NCBI RefSeq assembly: GCF_003335505.1
Contig: NZ_QPEX01000024.1
Location: forward strand, 1-64,000
DNA length: 64,000 nt
DNA from: Bremerella cremea
GTDB lineage: Bacteria > Planctomycetota > Planctomycetia > Pirellulales > Pirellulaceae
Direction: 5' to 3'
Shown: positions 1-6,420 of the stretch, in pieces
Layout of the letters: every line of letters begins with the position of its first letter
Position numbering within the stretch: the stretch's first letter is position 1
Notes under the pieces: model-generated
The model's database searches: none
Seen by the model: only the letters and a program-made list of their open reading frames with translations
What the model was told of the DNA's origin: nothing
Program-made: the position numbers and the translations under genes

Positions 1-122
1 GGCGAGTTGCCCTGACCATTTTAAAGCGAGACACTTCGCAGCGGAAAATGAGCATCCGCCTAAAACGAAAAGTCGCCGGCTGGTCACAAGAGGCGCTGGA
101 AGCGATTATCCTCGGGAGTTAG
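1..122 (+). pseudogene. C-terminal end of an ISAs1-family transposase, cut by the window edge
   Basis: The frame ending at the TAG at 120-122 reads ALTILKRDTSQ at its start and KVAGWSQEALEAIILGS at its end. This matches the C-terminal end of the ISAs1 transposase copy at 850-1485 (ALNILKQDTT... RAGWDETVLDKIYAGF). A right-end inverted repeat follows 12 bp after the stop, as it should in this family. Only about 39 codons are inside the window, so I cannot tell whether the element to the left is intact. Sequence divergence shows it is a different ISAs1 copy from the one at 742-1502. Confidence 0.7.
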
Positions 123-133
123 GAGGGGTTTCG

Positions 134-149
134 AATGCGATTACCGTGG
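134..149. repeat. Right terminal inverted repeat of the ISAs1-type element at the window start
   Basis: The sequence aatgcgattaccgtgg matches the right end of the second ISAs1 element (catgcgattgccgtgg, 1487-1502) at 14 of 16 positions. It lies just after the transposase stop, the expected place for an IS end. Confidence 0.6.
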
Positions 150-494
150 ATGATCGAGTAGACTAATAGCACTATCTGAGATAATATGGACACATGCAAT
201 GCCCGTGCGTTACTCAGTGACATACATGTCACTATCAAAAGACTGATGGAAACGCAGGTTAACATTACATCTTGAATGGAGAACTGCAATGTCTTGTATA
301 CGCTCAAAGCACCTGATTCCCGTCGGAATACGGTAATGTCACTTTCAGTTCGCGGTCTCCGGCCGTTGAAGAACACGTTATTTTTTCAACGCAGGGAGAT
401 CCATTGTGACACGCCATCGTCATCAACGATGACCAATGGGAATTGATTACTATAAGCTGTTTCAAAACCTACGTAAACAAATGAGCCCACATGC
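150..494. other. No gene recognised; inter-IS debris
   Basis: Short open frames occur on both strands, but none has a recognisable domain, a convincing ribosome binding site or a homologous neighbour. The stretch lies between IS remnants and is probably decayed mobile-element DNA. Confidence 0.4.
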
Positions 495-731
495 TACATG
501 CCGACGAAGAGGCCAGCCTCTTTCCACTCGGCCAATCGTCGCCAACAAGTGCTTGGCGAAGGACACCAATCCGGCAGATCCTTCCTGCAAGCGCCGCTAC
601 GAAGCACCCACAAAATACCTTCAAAACAGGCCCGGTCGTCCGCCACGTCGTGTTGTCGGGACCTCAGGAATGAACGGTTTGACCATTTCCCACTGCTCGT
701 CGGTGAACAGCACTTCACGTTTACCTACCAT
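495..731 (-). pseudogene. IS5-family transposase N-terminal remnant with frameshift
   Basis: Read on the minus strand from the ATG at 731, the frame gives VLFTDEQWEMVKPFIPE then TTRRGGRPGLF and a stop. The next frame continues the same family profile with ACFEGILWVLRSGACRKDLP and SPSTCWRRLAEWKEAG. This is the N-terminal DUF4096-type region of IS5 (IS427-like) transposases. The frame change comes after about 30 residues, much earlier than the programmed frameshift of this group, and the catalytic DDE part is missing. I therefore read it as a decayed, truncated copy. Its 5' end abuts the left end of the ISAs1 element at 742. Confidence 0.75.
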
Positions 732-741
732 CGAAGGACCC

Positions 742-757
742 CCAGGGCAATCGCACG
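742..757. repeat. Left terminal inverted repeat of the ISAs1-type element
   Basis: The sequence ccagggcaatcgcacg is the reverse complement of catgcgattgccgtgg at 1487-1502, apart from two mismatches. Confidence 0.65.
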
Positions 758-849
758 TTGTAGTCGTTTTGGTTCAAGGATTGCACTGTTCTCTGATTCG
801 TCAAGCCCTCGATGGGTGATGGCTGTTTTTGCTGGCATGGAGGGGAACG

Positions 850-1485
850 ATGTCTGGGCCTGCTGCTCTGATTTACAAACAGTTTGTAAAGGTTACCGAT
901 CCGCGAGCTGATCGGGGCAAGAACCATAACCTACTGACCGCTAAGGGGAACCAAGAGACGCTACATCGAAAGTTGCTCGAGATGTTCGCCGACTTCGGCG
1001 AGCGAAATTACCAAGTTCCCGGGCTTCGCAAACATACGACTCGCGAGCGTTCGCACGGCCGCGAGGAGCTTCGCATTTACTACACGATCAAGCCGCCCAA
1101 GGATGATGTCTTCGCGCGGTGGCCCAACTTGGGATCGGTGGGGATGGTTTATCGTGAGCGTCAGTCAGGCGGCAAGCAGCAGTGCGAAACGTCTTTCTTT
1201 ATCAGCAGTCACCCGCCCCGCGTGAAGCACCTGGCCGGGCTGATTCGAGATCACTGGCGAATCGAGAACAGCCAGCACTGGGTGCTTGATGTAATTTTTG
1301 CCGAAGACGCCAGCCGCATCCGCCGCGGTCAGGCCCCAGAAATCACCGCCGCGTTCCGCCGCCTGGCCCTCAATATTTTAAAACAGGACACCACCGTCAA
1401 AGATAACATCCGCGGAAAACGCCTCCGCGCCGGCTGGGACGAGACGGTGCTGGACAAGATTTATGCCGGTTTTAATAGGGATTGA
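850..1485 (+). pseudogene. ISAs1-family transposase, internally deleted in frame
   Basis: The protein starts with the family's N-terminal signature (FVKVTDPRADRGKNHNLL) and then jumps at once to the C-terminal half: TAKGNQETLH, then SHGREELRIYYTIK, LIRDHWRIENSQHWVLDV and RRLALNILKQD. About 150-170 residues between the two parts, including most of the catalytic core, are missing. The join keeps the reading frame, giving about 211 residues against 370 or so for the family. The start at 850 is chosen because a GGAGGGG box lies just upstream (838-845); an ATG at 829 lacks this. It cannot be an active transposase alone. Confidence 0.8.
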
Positions 1486-1486
1486 A

Positions 1487-1502
1487 CATGCGATTGCCGT
1501 GG
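1487..1502. repeat. Right terminal inverted repeat of the ISAs1-type element
   Basis: The sequence catgcgattgccgtgg begins one base after the transposase stop and mirrors the left end at 742-757. Confidence 0.65.
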
Positions 1503-1904
1503 CGAAGCGTGGGAGGTTATCCGCCGCAAAGCTTGAACGAAGATGCCGTGTTCTTTCGGCGAATCCATGAGACGCTGAATCAGTCGTTTGTCGCCCATCC
1601 GCTAAATCGAAATGATCGCTTCTTCCTTCTTCGCGGCAAATCGAAATACAAACACATGTGCATGAAAGGAGGAGAGAGCCCACTCGATCTCACTCCTGGT
1701 CATTACGAGTTAAAGCCGAGCCCCATCGCAGACACGGTTCTGCGTCAACGTGTCGATCAACTCGTGGAAGCACGAAAGCCGTTCATTTCGATTTGAACGA
1801 ACTCTACGACGTCGACAGCAATACCTAAAGCGGCCTTCTTTTGTCGCAAACCCATAGAGGCTAGTCGTTACTCACATGTCTCATCACCCCACAAGAATCC
1901 AAAA
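1503..1904. other. No gene supported between the IS element and the GT31-like gene
   Basis: An open frame (1482-1796, 104 codons) starts inside the IS inverted repeat and has no recognisable domain. An opposing frame overlaps it. I see no promoter or terminator here that I would defend. Confidence 0.4.
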
Positions 1905-2768
1905 ATGCAAAACACCCCATTAATCATCGGAGCCCTCTCTGCCCAACACTATGACGATCGTCGCCAGGCCTGTCGTGATACGTGGGCGAGTAATCTCCCT
2001 AAGGAGGTCGACTTGGTTTTTCTGGTGGGCGATCCCCAGGCCAAGTCGGCTTATCGCGTTGACGATGTCTTATATTGTCCTTGTCCGGATAATTACGAAA
2101 GCTTGCCGCAAAAGACACGCTGGTTTTGCAATTGGGCCTTGGCCAGTGCTTCGTTCGACTTTCTCTTCAAATGCGATGACGATACCTACGTGGCGATTGA
2201 TCGCCTTCTGTCGGTGCTTCCCAACCGCGATTATGTCGGGTACGACATCGGAGGTTATGCCAGCGGTGGAGCTGGGTATCTGCTAAGCCGCCGCGCCGCG
2301 CAAGTCGTGAGCACCAGGATGCATCAGTTAACTGGTGCCGAGGACGTGCTGGTTCAGGTCGCCTTGGCTGCGGCAGATATTCCTTTCGTCGCCGACTCAC
2401 GATTTCATCCGTGGAATAATCAATGCCCCCGGCCTGAGAACACGCTTATCACTTCGCATTACTGCAATCCCCTGCAAATGAAGCAGGTTCATCGGAGGCT
2501 AGTCGGCGGCGACTCGCCGAAAAAAGAACTCCACCGCTTTTCGGCCGATCATCCGCACTGGCGCGATGAAGTCATTTTGTTTGATGACGGAACATTCGCT
2601 CGGGCCGCTGGCGACGAAGGGGATTTTGAGTGGAAGCCAGAGGCAACGCTGCTGTTGGAATGGTACCACTGGTCGCCTGAGCGGCTAGACTGGAATAAGG
2701 AAGCGGATGCTTTCCAAAGCCCGGATAAAGAATTTTCACTCCGAAGTCTGACGACATCGCTGGAATGA
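1905..2768 (+). CDS. GT31-like beta-1,3-glycosyltransferase (galactosyltransferase family)
   Basis: The 287-residue protein carries the ordered motifs of the GT31 beta-3-glycosyltransferases: RRQACRDTW near residue 20, the strand VDLVFLVGDP near 35, DNYESLPQKTRWFCNWAL near 63-80, the metal-binding KCDDDTYV near 90, SGGAGYLLSRRAA near 122, and an acidic EDVLV near 145. Members transfer a sugar from a UDP-sugar onto a terminal sugar with a beta-1,3 link. There is no signal peptide or membrane anchor, unlike the Golgi enzymes of eukaryotes, so it should act in the cytoplasm on a lipid- or protein-linked acceptor. It stands alone and is followed by a terminator. The exact donor and acceptor cannot be read. 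Confidence 0.75.
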   Translation: MQNTPLIIGALSAQHYDDRRQACRDTWASNLPKEVDLVFLVGDPQAKSAYRVDDVLYCPCPDNYESLPQKTRWFCNWALASASFDFLFKCDDDTYVAIDRLLSVLPNRDYVGYDIGGYASGGAGYLLSRRAAQVVSTRMHQLTGAEDVLVQVALAAADIPFVADSRFHPWNNQCPRPENTLITSHYCNPLQMKQVHRRLVGGDSPKKELHRFSADHPHWRDEVILFDDGTFARAAGDEGDFEWKPEATLLLEWYHWSPERLDWNKEADAFQSPDKEFSLRSLTTSLE

Positions 2769-2828
2769 ACGCCCCTCGGCAGCCAGCCTACAACAAGTCG
2801 GTTGATTACCAAGTCATCGAAAGCATCA

Positions 2829-2859
2829 GCAACCAAGGGAAACGTTTGGTTGCTTTTTT
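2829..2859 (+). terminator. Rho-independent terminator after the GT31-like gene
   Basis: An 8-bp perfect stem, gcaaccaa (2829-2836) with ttggttgc (2846-2853), is followed by six T. Confidence 0.75.
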
Positions 2860-2872
2860 CGATTGCATTACT

Positions 2873-3244
2873 TCAGCTTGCCTTAGTGGCACTGCTTTCC
2901 AGAATCTGCTTGAGGCAGCGGAAGGATTGTAGGGCACGCTGTTGCCGCAGCGGCGTCAGCGTACCGAGTTCCTCCAGGTAGTCCACTTCGGTTTGGCTTT
3001 GCACCTCATCAATCGTTAGCCCCTCAAACATTTCGCAGAGATAAGAGATCGAAGCCTGGCAAACCATGCAGCCGACGGCGTTATGCCAGATCTGCTGTAT
3101 CACCGGGCCATCGACTACCACTTGCAGCGAAACACGATCGGCACAGGTTCGGCTTGCGATGTCGCCGGTTTGACACGGCTGCTCGATGCTTCCTCGATGA
3201 TAAGGATGTCGGGAGTGCGTCAGTAACCATTCCAAATCAGACAT
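2873..3244 (-). CDS. SufU/NifU-N-like iron-sulfur cluster scaffold protein
   Basis: The 123-residue protein has the IscU/SufU fold signatures: a conserved N-terminal H-x-R-x-P-Y-H-x-G segment (residues 10-18), HNAVGCMVCQASISYLCEMF near 54-73 with the central ligand cysteines, and RCLKQIL near 110. The family assembles Fe-S clusters on three cysteines and passes them to target enzymes in the cytoplasm. The usual first ligand motif is replaced by PCQTGD near residue 24, so the ligand set may differ from textbook SufU. No suf or isc genes are adjacent. It converges on the GT31-like gene and shares the terminator region. Confidence 0.75.
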   Translation of the reverse strand: MSDLEWLLTHSRHPYHRGSIEQPCQTGDIASRTCADRVSLQVVVDGPVIQQIWHNAVGCMVCQASISYLCEMFEGLTIDEVQSQTEVDYLEELGTLTPLRQQRALQSFRCLKQILESSATKAS

Positions 3245-3548
3245 AATCGTAACCTATCGAAATGACGGTTAAGAACGATGCGATAGCATCAGCAAAAGAA
3301 GATTTCGGGCGAGGCAACCGCCGCGAAGCAAAAGAGCCATATCACTACCTCGATGGCGATCGAAACGGCCTTCGGCTGCCAATGAATATTGTAACCGACG
3401 AAGTTTACATTCTTGCTTGGATCGCCGAATAACTATTGAGATCACGACGACTCGAACTCCGGCCTATGCGATTCTACGATGTCAAATCGAATCAAGGGCG
3501 AACTCCATTGCTTAATCGTTCCACCGCCAAAGCCCCAATCACAGGACT
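3245..3548. other. No gene recognised
   Basis: The stretch lies between the Fe-S scaffold gene and a broken methyltransferase. No frame of convincing length or domain content is present. It probably contains the upstream region of the minus-strand scaffold gene. Confidence 0.4.
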
Positions 3549-3884
3549 CTACTCCACCCCGACCGCCTGAATGCCTTGACGGCGTGCTGCCAGCAAGGTC
3601 GTCCAGCTTCCGGCGAATGGATCGAGGACCTTAGGGTTTTCTTGGTGCCTGGTGCAGCGGCAGACTTCGCTGATGAGTTTGACTGTTTTTTGGGCTGCGT
3701 GAACTCGCTTGGTTCCCCTGACGAGTGACACCCGAAACGAGCCTGGCAAGCTGATACCGACGCTAGGTGCTTTGCCCTTGGATCCCCAGACGATGAATTC
3801 GCATTGCTGGCGGAACCGCCGAGCTTCGGCCTCGCGTTGACTTTGTCCCAGCTTGCTACGCCTTGCCAGATGAACCTGGCAAGC
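3549..3884 (-). pseudogene. DNA N6-adenine/N4-cytosine methyltransferase remnant
   Basis: The minus strand encodes, in two frames, the C-terminal half of a DNA methylase of the N6/N4 class. One frame gives FIWQGVASWDKVNARP and the next REAEARRFRQQCEFIVWGSK, then KTVKLISEVCRCT, VLDPFAGSWTTLLAARRQ and a VGVE end. The SAM-binding DPFAGSGTT loop has Gly changed to Trp. The frame change between about 3810 and 3850, that substitution and the lack of the N-terminal half make it inactive. Such methylases are common in phages and restriction systems, which fits the recombinase fragment beside it. Confidence 0.75.
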
Positions 3885-4057
3885 GTTTCAACAGTTCAAG
3901 CGTGCGGCGAATTATCACCAGCCCTGTTTATGCCGGGGATATCGTTTCCGGGCGACATCAATGGGGCGTTTTCGTAGCTTCTTCGACGACGGAGCGTCGG
4001 TTTGCGAAAGCGCCCGATCAATACGAAGCCGAACACGCCCCGGTATTAGCGACGTAG
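3863..4057 (+). pseudogene. Large serine recombinase fragment (Recombinase domain)
   Basis: The 64-codon frame contains FNSSSVRRIITSPVYAGD, which is the hallmark start of the Recombinase domain in large serine integrases, and ends with an EAEHAPVLA segment that matches the family's conserved E-x-H-x-P-L-v element. The catalytic N-terminal resolvase domain and the coiled-coil C terminus are both missing. It is a short internal relic of a phage or ICE integrase. Its left end overlaps the methylase relic on the other strand, so both may come from one decayed mobile element. Confidence 0.7.
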
Positions 4058-4121
4058 AAATCTGGCCCGCCACTGTCCGAAAGTCGTGGGCTATCGCAGT
4101 ACTTCCAAGGAATCCGTTCTC

Positions 4122-4520
4122 TCACGAATTGCTTTCTTCGTTCTCGCTAAGCAGTTCAAGAAGATCACTGATCATCTTGTGCGATTCGATCGGGTGTCGA
4201 AGAGGTTGATCCGCGTTGATCAGGTAATGGTTTTGACGTCCTACCTTTTCTTTACGAATTACGCCTGCTTCCTCTAGATCGGCAATTATTCGCTGGACTG
4301 CGCGCTCTGTTATCCCGACTTTGATTGCAACCTCTCGGAGGACCATGCTCGGATTTCGCGATAAAATGACCAACACATGGGAGTGGTTCGTCAGGAATGT
4401 CCACCGTGCCGTGTTCGCTTTCTCTGGAGGGAGAGATTTCGTTGCGACGCTTCGGGAAGGGGACGCTCTTGTCTTCGGTACCGTACTAACAGGCTTTTTT
4501 TTTCTGGGAGGTGCCGCCAT
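4122..4520 (-). CDS. Winged-helix transcriptional regulator, divergent from dabB
   Basis: The 132-residue protein has a basic, low-complexity N terminus (about 35 residues) followed by a winged helix: [19 protein letters not shown], a recognition region [19 protein letters not shown], and a wing [16 protein letters not shown]-terminal helix ([14 protein letters not shown]) could dimerise. This is the MarR/ArsR-like class of small regulator. It is transcribed away from dabB across a 263-bp region that contains inverted repeats, so it most likely controls the dab-cys operon and itself. The signal it senses cannot be read from sequence; no metal-binding cysteines are present. Confidence 0.8.
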   Translation of the reverse strand: MAAPPRKKKPVSTVPKTRASPSRSVATKSLPPEKANTARWTFLTNHSHVLVILSRNPSMVLREVAIKVGITERAVQRIIADLEEAGVIRKEKVGRQNHYLINADQPLRHPIESHKMISDLLELLSENEESNS

Positions 4521-4624
4521 AGTTTCGCCCTCGCGAGGGATGTATCCAACTTGGGATCTCTTATCCCTAAAGTCTCATGGATAAACAACTTATCTTACGG
4601 CACGATTCGTGATTTGGCAATCCT

Positions 4625-4639
4625 GACACCAATGTCGTG
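4625..4639. promoter_or_regulatory. Candidate operator 1 (gaca-N4-tgtc)
   Basis: The dyad gacaccaatgtc followed by gtg lies in the divergent regulator-dabB interval. The same gaca-N4-tgtcgtg pattern returns at 4710-4724, which suggests two binding sites for one regulator. Confidence 0.4.
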
Positions 4640-4707
4640 TGTTGCCAGATTCATTCTAGACTCAAGTCCGTGCTCCCTTCCTGCCGAAAATCAACGACAC
4701 GCAATTG

Positions 4708-4723
4708 ACGACACATTTGTCGT
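4708..4723. promoter_or_regulatory. Candidate operator 2, perfect palindrome upstream of dabB
   Basis: The sequence acgaca-catt-tgtcgt is a perfect 6-bp dyad about 60 bp before the dabB start. An acgacac copy also lies 14 bp upstream at 4694-4700. A winged-helix dimer is the natural reader of such a site. Confidence 0.5.
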
Positions 4724-4783
4724 GCTTTAAACTTCGCGTGTTATCTTGACGAAGCCACAGGACAATTTGGAAGAGGATGCCCG

Positions 4784-6373
4784 ATGCCGATACCGCCGAT
4801 GCTTATCTATGCTGCCCCGTTTGTGCTGGTGCTGGCACTGGCAATCCCAAGTTCATGGGCCAATCGCCATGCGGCTTTGATGCGACGGGTTTCCTATGCC
4901 TTGGTGTCTGTGAGCGGCGTCTGGTTTTCTTTGTTCTCGGTGCTCTTATTTTTCCGAGGAGAGGTCACTGACAGTTGGACATGGGGAGACCTGGATGGAC
5001 ATTTGAAAATCAGCATTTATTACGATCGAGTATCGGCATTGATAGCCCTCTTGATCTCGTATGTCGGATGGATCATTACTCGCTACGCCTACAGCTATAT
5101 GAACGGCGATGCGAAAGCAGGGTATTTCCATAAGTGGCTGATGGTTTGCCTGGGAGCGATTCTCGGTTTGGTTATCAGTGGCAACTTGATTCAGCTTTTT
5201 GCGTTCTGGGTACTAACGAGTGTTGCACTTCATAAACTACTGACGCACTATTCCGATCGTTCCTGGGCAATGTGGACTGCCCGAAAGAAGTTCTTAATAA
5301 GTCGGCTGGGAGACTTATTTCTAGGGATTGCCATCTACCTCGTCTATCGGCTTTGGGGGACCGGCGAACTTAGTCAGCTTTTCGCTCGATTCCAGTCAGG
5401 GGGGCCGGGCGCGTTCGACGATCCTCTTGTTGCCCCCATCTGCATTCTCTTGGTACTGAGTGCCTTAACGAAGTCTGCTCAATTTCCTTTCCACAGTTGG
5501 CTACCAGATACCTTGGAGACGCCAACTCCTGTATCAGCACTAATGCATGCCGGCATTATTAACGGAGGGGGATTCCTCTTAATTCGATTAAGTCCCCTCG
5601 TTTCGCAATCGAGCAGTGCCCTGACGCTTTGCACCGCTGTCGGCGGCGGAACTTGCCTACTCGGCGGTGTCATCATGATGACGCAGTCTAGCATCAAGAA
5701 AAAGCTGGCCTACAGCACGATGTCTCAAATGGGATTCATGATGTTGCAGTGTGGACTAGGGGCCTTCTCAATTGCTTTGATCCACATCATTTTTCACTCG
5801 CTTTATAAATCCCATGCGTTTCTAAGGTCGGGCAGCGCCGTTACCGCAACGCCAGTCCCCCAGCCAGATGTGAAGGGCATGCAAAGGTTCTATGCGTTGG
5901 CTTTCGGCATGGTGATATCGTTAGGGATCATCGGTGGATTTCTATGGGCGACGGACACCGTGTCGATTCAATCTGCCTCTGGTCTGTTACTTGGGCTAGT
6001 CCTGATTCTCGCACTTACCTATTTGATTGCGGATAGTATTGCCACCGGATCGCCCAAGATTGTCAGTTTAGGAATTGCTACGGCTATCTTCACTGGCGGA
6101 ATCTACTTTCTCAGCCATAAAGTTCTCGCTCAGTTCACAGCCGAAGCACTTCCTCATGAAACCACGCACACAAGTCTTGCCTTTTACATGGCGACGGCGG
6201 TGGTCGCCATTGGCTTCCTAACGCTTGCGGTGCTTCAACTTGCAATCATCATTTTTCCAAACGCTCGCCCAGTTCAAGTCTTGTACGTTCACGCCATCAA
6301 TGGCTTTTACTTTGACATTGCTGCACGGCGAGTGACCGCGATGATCTGGGGAAAGTCTGCTCCCACTCCGTAA
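4784..6373 (+). CDS. dabB: DabB: NuoL/MrpA-like membrane subunit of a DAB-family inorganic carbon pump
   Basis: The 529-residue protein has about 14 hydrophobic segments and belongs to the proton-pumping NuoL/NuoM/MrpA family. The key motif QFPFHSWLPDTLETPTP at about 232-248 is followed by VSALMHAGIINGGGFLL, with conserved Lys and His residues expected along the proton path. In the DAB system DabB couples a cation gradient to DabA so that CO2 is trapped as bicarbonate inside the cell. The gene is followed 47 bp later by dabA, the obligatory partner, and this pairing excludes a complex I subunit. The start at 4784 has GAGGA at 4772-4776; an overlapping ATG at 4777 is in another frame. Confidence 0.9.
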   Translation: MPIPPMLIYAAPFVLVLALAIPSSWANRHAALMRRVSYALVSVSGVWFSLFSVLLFFRGEVTDSWTWGDLDGHLKISIYYDRVSALIALLISYVGWIITRYAYSYMNGDAKAGYFHKWLMVCLGAILGLVISGNLIQLFAFWVLTSVALHKLLTHYSDRSWAMWTARKKFLISRLGDLFLGIAIYLVYRLWGTGELSQLFARFQSGGPGAFDDPLVAPICILLVLSALTKSAQFPFHSWLPDTLETPTPVSALMHAGIINGGGFLLIRLSPLVSQSSSALTLCTAVGGGTCLLGGVIMMTQSSIKKKLAYSTMSQMGFMMLQCGLGAFSIALIHIIFHSLYKSHAFLRSGSAVTATPVPQPDVKGMQRFYALAFGMVISLGIIGGFLWATDTVSIQSASGLLLGLVLILALTYLIADSIATGSPKIVSLGIATAIFTGGIYFLSHKVLAQFTAEALPHETTHTSLAFYMATAVVAIGFLTLAVLQLAIIIFPNARPVQVLYVHAINGFYFDIAARRVTAMIWGKSAPTP

Positions 6374-6420
6374 TTGCAAAACACACCACGATACTCGGCA
6401 TTTTTTGGAGAACTTCGACG

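Larger units (their letters stand above)
742..1502 (+). mobile_element. ISAs1-family element with internal deletion
   Basis: A roughly 760-bp unit is bounded by matching inverted repeats (742-757 and 1487-1502, 14 of 16 positions) and holds one transposase frame that has lost its centre. Full ISAs1 elements are about 1.2-1.3 kb, so about 0.5 kb is missing. No clear 8-10 bp target duplication is visible outside the ends. The element is probably non-autonomous and could move only with a transposase supplied by a full copy. Confidence 0.65.

Noticed and set aside
436..819. Plus-strand ORF over the IS5 relic
   Set aside because: It is the antisense shadow of the IS5 transposase reading frames, which match a known family.
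1482..1796. 104-codon ORF after the ISAs1 element
   Set aside because: It starts inside the terminal repeat, has no domain and is opposed by an equally long frame.
4321..4730. Plus-strand ORFs across the winged-helix regulator
   Set aside because: The minus-strand frame has a clear winged helix; the plus frames lack any pattern.
4784..6373. NADH dehydrogenase subunit L (nuoL)
   Set aside because: No other nuo genes are present and the partner is DUF2309, which defines the DAB pair.
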